From NCBI RefSeq assembly GCF_017592825.1, contig NZ_JAGFMD010000001.1, positions 868,001 to 932,000 on the forward strand: DNA of 64,000 bases, given 5' to 3'. The notes below the pieces were generated by a model. That model was not told where the DNA came from. It ran no database searches and saw nothing but the letters and a program-made list of their open reading frames with translations. Made by a program: the position numbers and the translations under genes. This document shows positions 56,502 through 64,000 of this stretch, piece after piece. Position 1 is the stretch's first letter. Every line of letters begins with the position of its first letter. The stretch is from Roseivirga sp. E12 (GTDB taxonomy: Bacteria > Bacteroidota > Bacteroidia > Cytophagales > Cyclobacteriaceae).

Positions 56502-57050
56502 ATGTCTGAATCAGCCGTCAAAGGCTTAATTCTTATCGGGGGTCGGAGCTCCCGCATGGGAAGCGATAAGGCTTTTGTGACTTGGAAAGACATGTCGCTT
56601 TTAGAGCATTCAGTAGAAATACTTAGTGGCATTACTGATCAAGTGTACTTGTCTGTCAATTCAGATCAACACAAAGTTCTGAGTGCTGAATACGAGTGCA
56701 TTGAGGATCGTTATGAAAACATGGGGCCATTGGGAGGCATACTTTCGGCCCTGGAATTTCTTCAGGAAGATCTCATAGTAATGGCAGTGGATATGCCACA
56801 GGTAGGAGCTCAATTACTTGAAGAATTAATCATTCCCGGAAAATTCGTTCGAGCATATCAAACAGATGACAATAAGTGGGAACCTCTGCCCTCTTATTGG
56901 CCTAAAACTTCCATCCGTGAACTTAAATCACATTTCTCTACCAACCAGTTGTCCATTAAAAGCTTTTTAGATCTTCATGGACAAGGCGTCTCCATACAAA
57001 CTGACTCAGGATCTTTCAAGAACCTTAATCGTCCCTCAGATTTGACTTAA
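56502..57050 (+). CDS. mobA: Molybdenum cofactor guanylyltransferase
   Basis: A 182-residue MobA that attaches GMP to molybdopterin, making the guanine dinucleotide form needed by formate dehydrogenase. The nucleotide-binding start LILIGGRSSRMGSDKAFV, the metal Asp in VMAVDMPQV and the closing NRPSDL segment are family hallmarks. It lies 7 bases after fdsA and closes the cluster. Confidence 0.93.
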   Translation: MSESAVKGLILIGGRSSRMGSDKAFVTWKDMSLLEHSVEILSGITDQVYLSVNSDQHKVLSAEYECIEDRYENMGPLGGILSALEFLQEDLIVMAVDMPQVGAQLLEELIIPGKFVRAYQTDDNKWEPLPSYWPKTSIRELKSHFSTNQLSIKSFLDLHGQGVSIQTDSGSFKNLNRPSDLT

Positions 57051-57097
57051 TTCCAACCCTTTTAATCTAATCTGGGTCAAAGAAGGAAAGGTCAATT

Positions 57098-57433
57098 ATG
57101 AAAAAGGTCATCCTAAGCTTATCAGTTATTCTACTTGTCTTTTCTTCATGTGAGAATGAACAAGGACTAGAAGATATTCCATCTTGCATTCAAGCAGATA
57201 TTGAAAATGCTTCTAAAAATGGATCTAGCGAAGCCTCCGTTACTCAATACTTATATAATGGGCAAAACGTCTTTTCCTTCGATCCAGGGGTGGTCTATCC
57301 AGATATTATGACGACAGTAGTCAATGAAAACTGCGAAGTTGTATGCCAGTTTGGTGGTATTGCCGGAATGAATACCTGCCCAGACTTTAGCCAAAATGCT
57401 CAAGTGATCGGTGTAGTCTGGAAGAACAATTAG
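57098..57433 (+). CDS. Small cysteine-containing lipoprotein, DUF6970-like
   Basis: A 111-residue lipoprotein: MKKVILSLSVILLVFSSC lipobox, then a small domain with four further Cys (CIQAD, CEVVC, NTCPDF) that could pair as disulfides. The text CEVVCQFGGIAGMNTCPDF resembles DUF6970-type proteins of Bacteroidota. It is separated from mobA by 47 bases and is probably an independent gene. Function unknown. Confidence 0.65.
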   Translation: MKKVILSLSVILLVFSSCENEQGLEDIPSCIQADIENASKNGSSEASVTQYLYNGQNVFSFDPGVVYPDIMTTVVNENCEVVCQFGGIAGMNTCPDFSQNAQVIGVVWKNN

Positions 57434-57506
57434 AATCTTCCCTAATGCCAAACTAAAACCATTTCAAATCACGCGAATTCATTATCTTAGGGCAAAACCT
57501 TAACAA

Positions 57507-58238
57507 ATGAATTCAAGATTATCCACTCTCCTATTATTAGCCATATCAGTTCTATTGTCAAGCTGCATGGCAGATAAAAAAAGTAATGAAACCGAAAGTA
57601 CAGAAGCGCCTTCTGAATGGGTCTCTCTATTCGATGGTGAAAGTTTCAATGGGTGGGAAATGTATGGAGAAGAGCCATTCACTGAACATTGGTCCATTGT
57701 TGACGGAGCAATAGCTTGTAACGCTGGTATTGGCGAGGAAAATGTAGGTTTTTTTAGGTCCGTTATGACCAAAGCAGACTATGGTAATTTTGAATTAGAA
57801 TTGGAATACAAGATTGCCAAAGGAGGCAACAGTGGTATCTTCTATCATGTCGTGGAAAAAGAAGAATGGGGACATGACTATGCGAGTGGCCCAGAGTATC
57901 AAGTCCTTGACGATGAGTTTTCTCGCTCAGAAACTGAGCCTTATAAAATGGTAGCTTCAAGCTACGCCATGTATCCAGCAGCAGCTACTAAGAAGCCCAA
58001 CCCTCACATGCAATGGAATAAAGTAAAAATTATTTATAACGAAGGTCATGTAGAGCACTGGCTAAATGGAGAAAAAGTATTGGAGTTTGAGGAAGGCAGC
58101 GAAGACTGGTTAGCAAAAAAAGCGGCCGGAAAATGGGCAAATGCTGACTCTTACGCAGCTTCGACAACTGGAAGAATTAGCCTTCAAAATCATGGAGACG
58201 AGGTCTATTATCGTAATATCCGTATCAAGGAGCTCTAA
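57507..58238 (+). CDS. DUF1080 (3-keto-disaccharide hydrolase-type) lipoprotein
   Basis: A 243-residue lipoprotein (MNSRLSTLLLLAISVLLSSCM). Its DUF1080 concanavalin-like domain starts WVSLFDGESFNGWEMYG and includes GNFELELEYKIAKGGNSGIFYHV, GPEYQVLDDEF, YNEGHVEHWLNGEKVLEFE and RISLQNHGDEVYYRNIRIKEL. The family includes 3-keto-glycoside hydrolases acting on oxidised glycosides in the periplasm. No sugar operon surrounds it. Confidence 0.88.
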   Translation: MNSRLSTLLLLAISVLLSSCMADKKSNETESTEAPSEWVSLFDGESFNGWEMYGEEPFTEHWSIVDGAIACNAGIGEENVGFFRSVMTKADYGNFELELEYKIAKGGNSGIFYHVVEKEEWGHDYASGPEYQVLDDEFSRSETEPYKMVASSYAMYPAAATKKPNPHMQWNKVKIIYNEGHVEHWLNGEKVLEFEEGSEDWLAKKAAGKWANADSYAASTTGRISLQNHGDEVYYRNIRIKEL

Positions 58239-58246
58239 ACCCTCCC

Positions 58247-58295
58247 TCATTCCGGAATTCTAAAGATTATGAGATTCCCACCTTGGCGGGAATGA
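58247..58295. repeat. Palindromic intergenic repeat, TCATTCC/GGAATGA ends
   Basis: The spacer between DUF1080 and the pseudouridine synthase gene begins with TCATTCC (58247-58253) and ends with GGAATGA (58289-58295), a perfect 7-bp inverted terminal match. The inside contains GAATTC and GATTCCC words similar to the element at 844-937. Confidence 0.55.
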
Positions 58296-58307
58296 CCAAT
58301 TGAATAG

Positions 58308-59087
58308 ATGAAAAGTAAGCACTACTATCTTCTGCATATTCAATACCTAGGGTTTCGGTTCCACGGATGGGCCAAGCAGCCTCAGGTTAAGACTGTTCAC
58401 CATATGGTGGATCGTACACTTAACTATGTATTCGACCATTCTGAATTTAAAACTCTAGGAGGAAGCCGTACAGATGCAATGGTATCTGCAGACCACTTTG
58501 TACTTGAGTTGTTTCTAAACACTCCCATTGAGAGCGAAGAGAAGTTCCTAAAAGTCTTCAACCTTAATTTACCTGCTGACATAAGAGCTTTGGCCATAGA
58601 GGAAACAGATGCTGAGTTTAACATCATCCAAAACTCAAAGTCTAAAACATACCTCTATCTCTTCTCTTACGGAGAGAAGGCGCATCCCTTTTCAGCACCT
58701 TTCTTAACAACCCTAACTGACCAGCTCGATATACCACTTATGAAAAAAGGTGCAAGGTTATTCGAGGGTACACATGAGTATAAGGCCTATTGCAAAAAAC
58801 CTTCAGAAAAGACCAATACTAAAAGGACCATTGACACTTGTGAGATAATACCCAATACTTTCTACACAGCTAGCTTCTTCCCCAGTCCATCTTATGCCTT
58901 AAAAGTCAGTGGTAAAGGATTTATGCGCAATCAAATACGTATCATGATGGGACAACTGATTAGATTGGGAAGAAATGAAATCTCACTAGAAGATCTTAAA
59001 GCATCACTTTTACCAAACTTCTCGGAGCATTTGAGTCTTATAGCGCCTGCATCTGGATTGATCTTAGACAAGGTAGATTTCAATTAA
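58308..59087 (+). CDS. TruA-family tRNA pseudouridine synthase paralogue with divergent active-site motif
   Basis: A 259-residue TruA-type protein. The fold is recognisable from HIQYLGFRFHGWAKQP, the catalytic region SRTDAMVS with Asp56, TKRTIDTC, KVSGKGFMRNQIRIMMG and a short C-terminal end. Canonical TruA has GRTDxGVHA; here Gly, Gly, His and Ala are replaced by Ser, Met, Ser and Ala while the Asp stays. It is probably a second, specialised paralogue of this widespread family. Target RNA unknown. Confidence 0.82.
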   Translation: MKSKHYYLLHIQYLGFRFHGWAKQPQVKTVHHMVDRTLNYVFDHSEFKTLGGSRTDAMVSADHFVLELFLNTPIESEEKFLKVFNLNLPADIRALAIEETDAEFNIIQNSKSKTYLYLFSYGEKAHPFSAPFLTTLTDQLDIPLMKKGARLFEGTHEYKAYCKKPSEKTNTKRTIDTCEIIPNTFYTASFFPSPSYALKVSGKGFMRNQIRIMMGQLIRLGRNEISLEDLKASLLPNFSEHLSLIAPASGLILDKVDFN

Positions 59088-59163
59088 ATTCAAAAGCTTG
59101 TAATGAATCAGGCACAACTCCGTATTACTCTCAAATCGATCAATTGGATGAATTCTATTCTTG

Positions 59164-59649
59164 ATGAGTGAAAAAGAGTTTTGGGACATTATTGCTCCCC
59201 TAAACCCGTCCATTTTAGGCTTTGCCTTTCGACTGTTGAATGATCAGGAGAAAGCCAAGGATATTCATCAGGATACGCTTGAAAAGCTTTGGAAAAGAAG
59301 ACGAAAACTTAAGAAGGAAGGGAATATAAAATCACTGGCCATGACAATCACTAAAAACAAGTGTATTGACTTGATAAGGCTTGAGGGGCGATACATCGAT
59401 CGAAGCATAAATGAGCTTGAACTTCATACAAAACAAGACTTTGAGTCGAAAGACCTGATTCACCAAATAAAGGTCCGCATGAAGCAGCTACCGACTAAAC
59501 AGCAAATGATCATTGAATTGAAAGATTTTCAAGGTTTCAGTAATAGTGAAATCGGAGCAATAATGGATATGACAGTCAACAATGTGAGGGTTAACCTCTC
59601 CCGGGCAAGGAAATTTCTGACCGAACAACTAAGACATGAGTGGCAATAG
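59164..59649 (+). CDS. ECF-type RNA polymerase sigma factor
   Basis: A 161-residue sigma factor. Region 2 shows FRLLNDQEKAKDIHQDTLEKLWKRR and region 4 shows LPTKQQMIIELKDFQGFSNSEIGAIMDMTVNNVRVNLSRARK. The ATG at 59164 is preferred over a TTG three bases earlier. Its end overlaps the next gene by 14 bases, which indicates tight coupling with a candidate anti-sigma protein. Confidence 0.9.
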   Translation: MSEKEFWDIIAPLNPSILGFAFRLLNDQEKAKDIHQDTLEKLWKRRRKLKKEGNIKSLAMTITKNKCIDLIRLEGRYIDRSINELELHTKQDFESKDLIHQIKVRMKQLPTKQQMIIELKDFQGFSNSEIGAIMDMTVNNVRVNLSRARKFLTEQLRHEWQ

Positions 59650-60127
59650 ACTAGATATACTGGAGGAAAGATTTGAAGAAGGTACTCTTAATGAGAAAGA
59701 GACTCAGGAACTGAAGGGATTATTGAAGGAGAACCCTTCCCACCCTCTTGGAGCTTATTTTCTATGGGTAGACAGAACCAAAAATGATACTGATATCAAG
59801 GTAAGTCGTCAGGAGGTATTGCAAGGGCTTAAGACAAGACAGCGCCACAGCTCTTGGCGCTATGCGGCTATCCTTCTAGTCATTGTAAGTGCGGGATACC
59901 TTCTGATTCCAAAACTCAATACCGAAAAGATGGAACTCTTGAGCAACAAAGAATTAGATAAAACCTATGCGGAATCCTTAAAGACACTTTCAGCCTTTTC
60001 AACCATGCTGAATGAAGGAATTAATGATATCTATTCCGGAGCAGACTTTTCTACTCCTTTTAAGGATTTTAAACAACTCAATGAAACAACAAAACAAATA
60101 CTCGATGATGAAAATGATGACAAATAA
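59636..60127 (+). CDS. Candidate anti-sigma membrane protein
   Basis: A 163-residue protein with a cytoplasmic N-terminus (about 1-75; DILEERFEEGTLNEKETQELKGLLKENPSHPLGAYFLWVDR), one membrane helix (about 82-96, YAAILLVIVSAGYLLI) and a periplasmic tail to 163. The layout and its overlap with the ECF gene suggest an anti-sigma factor, but no zinc-binding motif is visible. It also overlaps the start of the DUF4252 gene. Confidence 0.65.
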   Translation: MSGNRLDILEERFEEGTLNEKETQELKGLLKENPSHPLGAYFLWVDRTKNDTDIKVSRQEVLQGLKTRQRHSSWRYAAILLVIVSAGYLLIPKLNTEKMELLSNKELDKTYAESLKTLSAFSTMLNEGINDIYSGADFSTPFKDFKQLNETTKQILDDENDDK

Positions 60128-60626
60128 GCTAATTAGATCAGCCATCCTTTTGGCATTAATTTTTACTTTCCAAAGTTCCACCATGGGGCAAACCAGAAAT
60201 GAGAAACTCATAAAGGTTATAGAAGGCTATGCCGATAATAAAGAGTGCAGCTTCTTTGAAACCACCGAAGAGATGTTCAAGTTAATGTCCAAAAGAGCCG
60301 AAAAAGAAGCAGACCCGAGGATGCTCGAGTACTTCAAGAAGACTAAATATGTGGTCAACATTCAAGCAAGCATTCGTAACGGTAACGACTGGTTCATTGA
60401 TTCCTTCATTAAAAAGGCAAACCTCGATGACTACACACTCCTAATGAGGGCTAAATCCAATACCCGAAACTATAAGTTCTTCAAAAGGGACCTTGCTCAA
60501 AATTTGAGTGAGTATCTGCTAGTTCACAGAAGGGGTCTATATTTTATGGTCACGGCAATGGACATTTCAACGCTAGAAGAGATGGCTGGCGTTGTAGAAA
60601 TGGTAAGTGAGGCAGGTGGTCAGTAA
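60114..60626 (+). CDS. DUF4252 secreted protein
   Basis: A roughly 170-residue secreted protein (MMTNKLIRSAILLALIFTFQSSTMGQ signal). The mature part resembles DUF4252: ECSFFETTEEMFKLM, KYVVNIQASIRNG, YTLLMRAKSNTRNYKFFKRDL, GLYFMVTAMDISTLEEMAGV. Several adjacent ATGs occur (60105, 60108, 60114, 60117); 60114 is taken as a compromise, and a longer frame to 60012 is rejected. It is the third gene of the sigma cluster and ends at a strong terminator. Role unknown. Confidence 0.7.
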   Translation: MMTNKLIRSAILLALIFTFQSSTMGQTRNEKLIKVIEGYADNKECSFFETTEEMFKLMSKRAEKEADPRMLEYFKKTKYVVNIQASIRNGNDWFIDSFIKKANLDDYTLLMRAKSNTRNYKFFKRDLAQNLSEYLLVHRRGLYFMVTAMDISTLEEMAGVVEMVSEAGGQ

Positions 60627-60649
60627 GCGATAAAGCATAAATGTCAGAG

Positions 60650-60674
60650 GCACTTTGAAAAAAGTGCTTTTTTT
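60650..60674 (+). terminator. Intrinsic terminator after the ECF/DUF4252 cluster
   Basis: GCACTTT pairs with AAAGTGC around the loop GAAA and is followed by seven T residues (60668-60674). It is one of the clearest terminators in the window. Confidence 0.9.
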
Positions 60675-60740
60675 CTGCCCATTAGTGGGGATTTGGCATC
60701 CGATTTGCCACAAGAAGATTGGTTAAAAACTCAATCTGAA

Positions 60741-61169
60741 ATGAAGAAAATTCTCTCTACTTCCCTAATCGTTTTATGTCTTTCAGGCTGCATCGGCTAC
60801 GGCAATGGCATTATGTCCTACGCCATCAATGGCAGTTCTTCCAAAGACAGAAACTTCACCCAAGAAGAACTCGATAAGATCGAAATCTTCTTTGGAGTCA
60901 ACACAAAACCTTCCCAGCCCTATATTCAACTCTCTTACCTCGAGGCAACAGGTGAACATGCCGCCTCAATGGATGAGCTTGTTCTATTGCTTAAAAAGGA
61001 AGCCGCTAAATATGGAGCTGATGCTATTATTGAAGTCAGCAGAATCGCTGAGGCCAGAGAAGCTGGCTCAGTGGTATTCACAGAAGGAAATTATGTCTAT
61101 GATGCTATGGTACTTACTGGTATCGCAGTAAAATATACTGAGAAGGCTAAAAAACTTGGTGGCAAATAA
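60741..61169 (+). CDS. Hypothetical lipoprotein
   Basis: A 142-residue lipoprotein: MKKILSTSLIVLCLSGCIGYG lipobox. The start at 60741 is chosen because the upstream in-frame stretch from 60693 is not signal-like. The mature part (YIQLSYLEATGEHAASMDELVLLLKKEAAKYGADAIIEV) recalls the YbjQ-like/heavy-metal-binding fold pattern, in which a GADAI segment follows a helix, but the match is loose. Function unknown. Confidence 0.6.
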   Translation: MKKILSTSLIVLCLSGCIGYGNGIMSYAINGSSSKDRNFTQEELDKIEIFFGVNTKPSQPYIQLSYLEATGEHAASMDELVLLLKKEAAKYGADAIIEVSRIAEAREAGSVVFTEGNYVYDAMVLTGIAVKYTEKAKKLGGK

Positions 61170-61265
61170 CAGCACGATAATTGCTTATTACTTTAAAGAA
61201 ATGATATCTACTAATTATTAATTAATTTCTCTTTCTGAATCATTGAGAAAGATTCAACTCAACCA

Positions 61266-62255
61266 ATGACAACTATGGATAGACTAAGTAAATTTGCAAT
61301 AATAGTCTCTTTCAATCTGGTAATTGTAAGTTGTCAACCCGAAGAATTCACTCCAGTATTCGACCGGCCTGGAAATGAGTTGGAAGACTATCTCAAATCC
61401 ACAATAAACCTGATGCAAATCAACTCTATTAATAGGAAAACTATTGACTGGGATAATCTGCGGACCAGAGTATTAAATGTGATGGGAACAGACAGTCTTA
61501 TATCCGAGGCAAACGCTCCGCTTAAAGAGGCGCTTCGCTTGCTCAATGACAATCATAGTCTTATAGTAAGGCCAGATGGCACTCACCTATTTGCTCGCAC
61601 TGTCGGTTGCTCAGGAACTAATGCTAATACTCATAATCTACCCGACAATATTGGCTATGTAAAGGTCAGGACGTTCAGTGGCAGCTCTGATACTCAAGAG
61701 GGTCAGTTTTACATACAGGAAATTAGAAACCAAATAAGAGCACAGGACAAGGAAAACCTAATTGGATGGGTAGTTGATATTCGGGGCAACCTGGGTGGCA
61801 GTATGTATCCGATGATTGCAGGTATTGGCCCTATTTTAGGTGAGGGTACCGCAGGTCATTTCATTGACCCTGATGGGTCTGCCACAACTTGGGGATATAC
61901 AGATCACAAATCTACATTAGATGGAAGACCTGTCGCAGAAGCAAGTGACAGATACGAACTCCTTAATTCAACACCCAGAGTCGCTGTACTTATTGATGGC
62001 GCGGTGGCTAGTTCGGGAGAAGCAGTAGCCATTAGCTTTATTGGAAGAGAAGACACCAAACTGTTTGGCTCAGCCTCTTGTGGTGCTAGTACAGCCAACA
62101 AAAGTTTCACACTTAAGGATGACTCATCGTTACACCTTACTGTGTCTTATATGGCAGACCGTAATACGAACAAGTTCGGTGAGGAGATAATACCAGACCA
62201 AGTCAGCTCACCTGAAAAGATTGTTGAAGATGTCGTTGTTTGGATGAATCAGTGA
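61266..62255 (+). CDS. S41-family peptidase lipoprotein
   Basis: A 329-residue lipoprotein (FNLVIVSC lipobox near residue 23). The S41 tail-specific protease core is visible: DNHSLIVRPDG, IGYVKVRTF, GWVVDIRGNLGGSMYPMIAG, and the nucleophile region DGAVASSGEAVAISF. The usual PDZ domain is absent. The catalytic Ser is the one in ASSGEA; the general-base partner is not clear. It probably processes periplasmic peptides. The first or fourth codon (61266 or 61275) may start it. Confidence 0.87.
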   Translation: MTTMDRLSKFAIIVSFNLVIVSCQPEEFTPVFDRPGNELEDYLKSTINLMQINSINRKTIDWDNLRTRVLNVMGTDSLISEANAPLKEALRLLNDNHSLIVRPDGTHLFARTVGCSGTNANTHNLPDNIGYVKVRTFSGSSDTQEGQFYIQEIRNQIRAQDKENLIGWVVDIRGNLGGSMYPMIAGIGPILGEGTAGHFIDPDGSATTWGYTDHKSTLDGRPVAEASDRYELLNSTPRVAVLIDGAVASSGEAVAISFIGREDTKLFGSASCGASTANKSFTLKDDSSLHLTVSYMADRNTNKFGEEIIPDQVSSPEKIVEDVVVWMNQ

Positions 62256-62306
62256 GACATTAGAATTTCATTTTTCCTATCTTAGAACGAACGCAAGTTT
62301 CTAGAT

Positions 62307-62846
62307 ATGGAGAAGAAAAACAGTGTTTACATTGGGACAAGTCTTGACGGCTATATAGCCGATTCAGACGGAAAAATTGATTTCTTAGACACCTTTACAT
62401 TCCCTGAAGGTGAAGACATGGGCTACTATGCTTTTATGGATCGCATTGATGCCCTGGTCATGGGACGCGTTACATTTGAGACAGTCTTAGGTTTTAATGT
62501 TCCATGGCCTTACCAAAAGCCTGTTTACGTGCTAAGTAATACACTGGAACAACTTCCTGCAGATTATGAAGACAAAGCCCACCTGATTAAAGGACCACTT
62601 AAGGAAGTGCTTGCGAATATTCACAAACAAGGGCATTCACGACTGTACATTGATGGAGGAAGTACAATTCAAAGCTTTCTAAAGGAAGACCTCATTGATG
62701 AAATGATCATCACAACCATCCCAGTCTTGGTAGGTGGTGGTCACCCCCTATTTGGCGAAGTGAATCAAACTCTCATTTTTGAGTGTGCTAACACACAGCG
62801 ATTTGCAGACAAGGTTGTTCAAAATCGATTTCTTCGGATCAAATAA
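62307..62846 (+). CDS. RibD C-terminal/dihydrofolate reductase-fold protein
   Basis: A 179-residue protein of the RibD_C family: NSVYIGTSLDGYIADSDGKIDFL, DALVMGRVTFETVLGF, RLYIDGGSTIQSFLKEDLIDEMIITTIPVLVGGGHPLFG. This fold uses NADPH to reduce pterin or flavin-pathway intermediates; free-standing members in Bacteroidota have no fixed substrate. It stands alone. Confidence 0.9.
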   Translation: MEKKNSVYIGTSLDGYIADSDGKIDFLDTFTFPEGEDMGYYAFMDRIDALVMGRVTFETVLGFNVPWPYQKPVYVLSNTLEQLPADYEDKAHLIKGPLKEVLANIHKQGHSRLYIDGGSTIQSFLKEDLIDEMIITTIPVLVGGGHPLFGEVNQTLIFECANTQRFADKVVQNRFLRIK

Positions 62847-62962
62847 GTCAAAGCCTGCATTAGAGGCACCTTTCTCAAGGTGACGTAGAGATGACGGTAT
62901 CATGTCGTAAGAAACTATTCACCTACAATCTACTTTTGCTCTAGACGATAACTACAATTGAT

Positions 62963-63628
62963 ATGAACACCAATACTTTAGCAAAGAGATTAAGAGAATT
63001 CAGAGTTCTTAGAGGAATGTCACAAGAGTTTCTCGCTGAAGAATCACAAGTCAGCCTAAGAACTATTCAGAGAATAGAGAATGAAGAATCAATACCCACT
63101 GGTGAGACTATAAAGAGGATATCCACAGCACTTGATGTCGAAATGCACGAGCTTGTAGGTACTGACACTGCTACCCCAACCAGTGACCTAAAGGGAACGA
63201 TTGTCTACTTGAAAAGGCAACTATCTAAAACACACGTCAAATCTGAACAGCGTACCCTGAAAAGGTTTATTACTATTCTTGTCGACTTAAAATCAAAGGA
63301 ACTAAGTAAAGAAAAGCAGGGAGAGATTGAGGCATATATTGTGTTTTTAGAACTCGATAAAATCCCCTCTCACAGCAACGAATTATTTGATGAAAAATTG
63401 ATAAAATTCAAAAGGTACTTAAAAACTAAACTCAGATATGTTCCTCATCGATTCTATACTGCCATTACGCTAATGTTTGCTATACCTTTCGCAAGTGGTT
63501 TTATAGTAAATGATCACTTTGATTTAAATACTAGAATTGGAATTGCCGCTTTAGCGATTACCTTGATAGGTTTAGGCACATTGCTAGATCTAAGAATGAA
63601 GAAAAATGGACGCTCGCTTAGATTGTAA
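62963..63628 (+). CDS. XRE-family regulator with membrane segments
   Basis: A 221-residue protein. Residues 5-65 form a Cro/C1 helix-turn-helix (LAKRLREFRVLRGMSQEFLAEESQVSLRTIQRIENEESIPTGETIKRIS). Two hydrophobic helices lie near the end (about 168-184 and 191-210), so it may be a membrane-bound transcription factor. Targets are unknown and no operator is visible. Confidence 0.82.
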   Translation: MNTNTLAKRLREFRVLRGMSQEFLAEESQVSLRTIQRIENEESIPTGETIKRISTALDVEMHELVGTDTATPTSDLKGTIVYLKRQLSKTHVKSEQRTLKRFITILVDLKSKELSKEKQGEIEAYIVFLELDKIPSHSNELFDEKLIKFKRYLKTKLRYVPHRFYTAITLMFAIPFASGFIVNDHFDLNTRIGIAALAITLIGLGTLLDLRMKKNGRSLRL

Positions 63629-63757
63629 GTAGAATCCATATTTAATCTGCCCTATTCTATAGACGTCTTAAGGCTCTTAATCTGTCATAACAACAAGCGT
63701 TCACTTGGGGAAGACACAGATGTCGCAGAGTCAAAGAATCACCAAATACCCTTTCTA

Positions 63758-63777
63758 CCCTGAGCATAGCCGAAGGG
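63758..63777. repeat. Short intergenic repeat word CCCTGAGC...GAAGGG
   Basis: CCCTGAGCATAGCCGAAGGG lies just before the end of the transporter gene. Its wording matches a common Bacteroidota intergenic repeat and has CCCT/AGGG inverted ends. It may be a degraded half-copy. Confidence 0.4.
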
Positions 63778-63778
63778 A

Positions 63779-64000
63779 CTAAAACAAATACCCTACAATC
63801 AATATTACTGCTCCTAAAACTGCCAACGGAATCAGCAGTTTGAATACAAACTTTAGCCAGATATTGTAAGGCACATTGACCATGGCCAAAGATGGCAGAA
63901 TTAGACCGGAGGGGGTAATAAATTGCATTAAGCCAAAGCCGAAGAGATAGGCGTTGACAATCTCCTCTGTTGGTACACCCACAACTACTCCAAGTGCTCC
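63779..64000 (-). CDS. YfcC-like transporter, C-terminal fragment
   Basis: Only the last about 73 residues are inside the window; the gene runs off the right edge. The visible piece (EEIVNAYLFGFGLMQFITPSGLILPSLAMVNVPYNIWLKF, then a hydrophobic end) matches the final helices of YfcC/DcuC-type carriers. Substrate cannot be told from this portion. Confidence 0.6.
   Translation of the reverse strand, partial: GALGVVVGVPTEEIVNAYLFGFGLMQFITPSGLILPSLAMVNVPYNIWLKFVFKLLIPLAVLGAVILIVGYLF

Noticed and set aside
60012-60626. Long version of the DUF4252 protein starting at 60012
   Set aside because: The extra N-terminal residues overlap the previous gene and are not signal-like; the signal peptide begins near 60114.

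Overview
The window looks like chromosomal DNA of a member of the Bacteroidota, most likely a marine Cytophagales bacterium of the Roseivirga/Fulvivirga type. This is inferred from gene content (TlpA/DUF4369 lipoproteins, FtsX-type permease with PadR regulator, split MetH, LVIVD-repeat lipoproteins, CPBP protease), from candidate TAnnTTTG promoter elements and from the scarcity of Shine-Dalgarno sequences. No rRNA, tRNA, CRISPR array, phage or insertion-sequence transposase was recognised. Almost all of the sequence is ordinary, densely packed coding DNA.

Layout. 1-12 kb: end of a pcm gene, an acyl-CoA thioesterase, a protein with a possible DNA polymerase III psi-like domain, a TlpA-type lipoprotein, gatB and alaS, then an M23 peptidase, a MerR regulator and dprA, then a serine hydrolase and HMG-CoA lyase. 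12-22 kb: a PadR regulator and FtsX-type permease with candidate operators, a fasciclin protein beside an ECF sigma/RskA-like anti-sigma pair, a DEAD-box helicase, a dienelactone hydrolase and an aminotransferase. 21-26.5 kb: a SAM-I riboswitch followed by split methionine synthase (metH1, metH2) and metF. 26.5-37.4 kb: envelope lipoproteins, Ppx/GppA, gyrB, a thioredoxin protein, a COG2509 flavoprotein, and the divergent pair tryptophan 2,3-dioxygenase / glutaryl-CoA dehydrogenase. 37.4-41.4 kb: a small accessory island with a helicase-nuclease fusion and a convergent nucleotide-processing-like protein, possibly defensive. 41.4-49 kb: a membrane MutS-like ATPase, START, CPBP, cupin/HxlR, cupin-4-like and MATE genes. 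49-57 kb: a formate cluster (fhs, fdhD, DUF7009, NuoEF-like subunit, molybdenum formate dehydrogenase, mobA). 57-64 kb: lipoproteins, a divergent TruA, a second ECF sigma cluster with DUF4252, an S41 peptidase, a RibD-C reductase, an XRE regulator and the end of a YfcC-like transporter.

The most unusual item is inside metH2. A 441-bp segment carrying a complete DUF559 nuclease-like domain sits in frame in the linker between the cap and the cobalamin-binding fold. It is bounded by G/C-rich terminal inverted repeats and a candidate 4-bp target duplication. Removing it restores an uninterrupted MetH reading frame. It looks like a nuclease-bearing mobile element that inserts in frame and tolerably into an important enzyme.

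A second pattern is a set of short tandem arrays, mostly of period 7. Each array locus begins at, or within a few bases of, a stop codon. One degenerate heptamer family occurs at two loci about 49 kb apart, and at the second locus it is followed by an inverted array.
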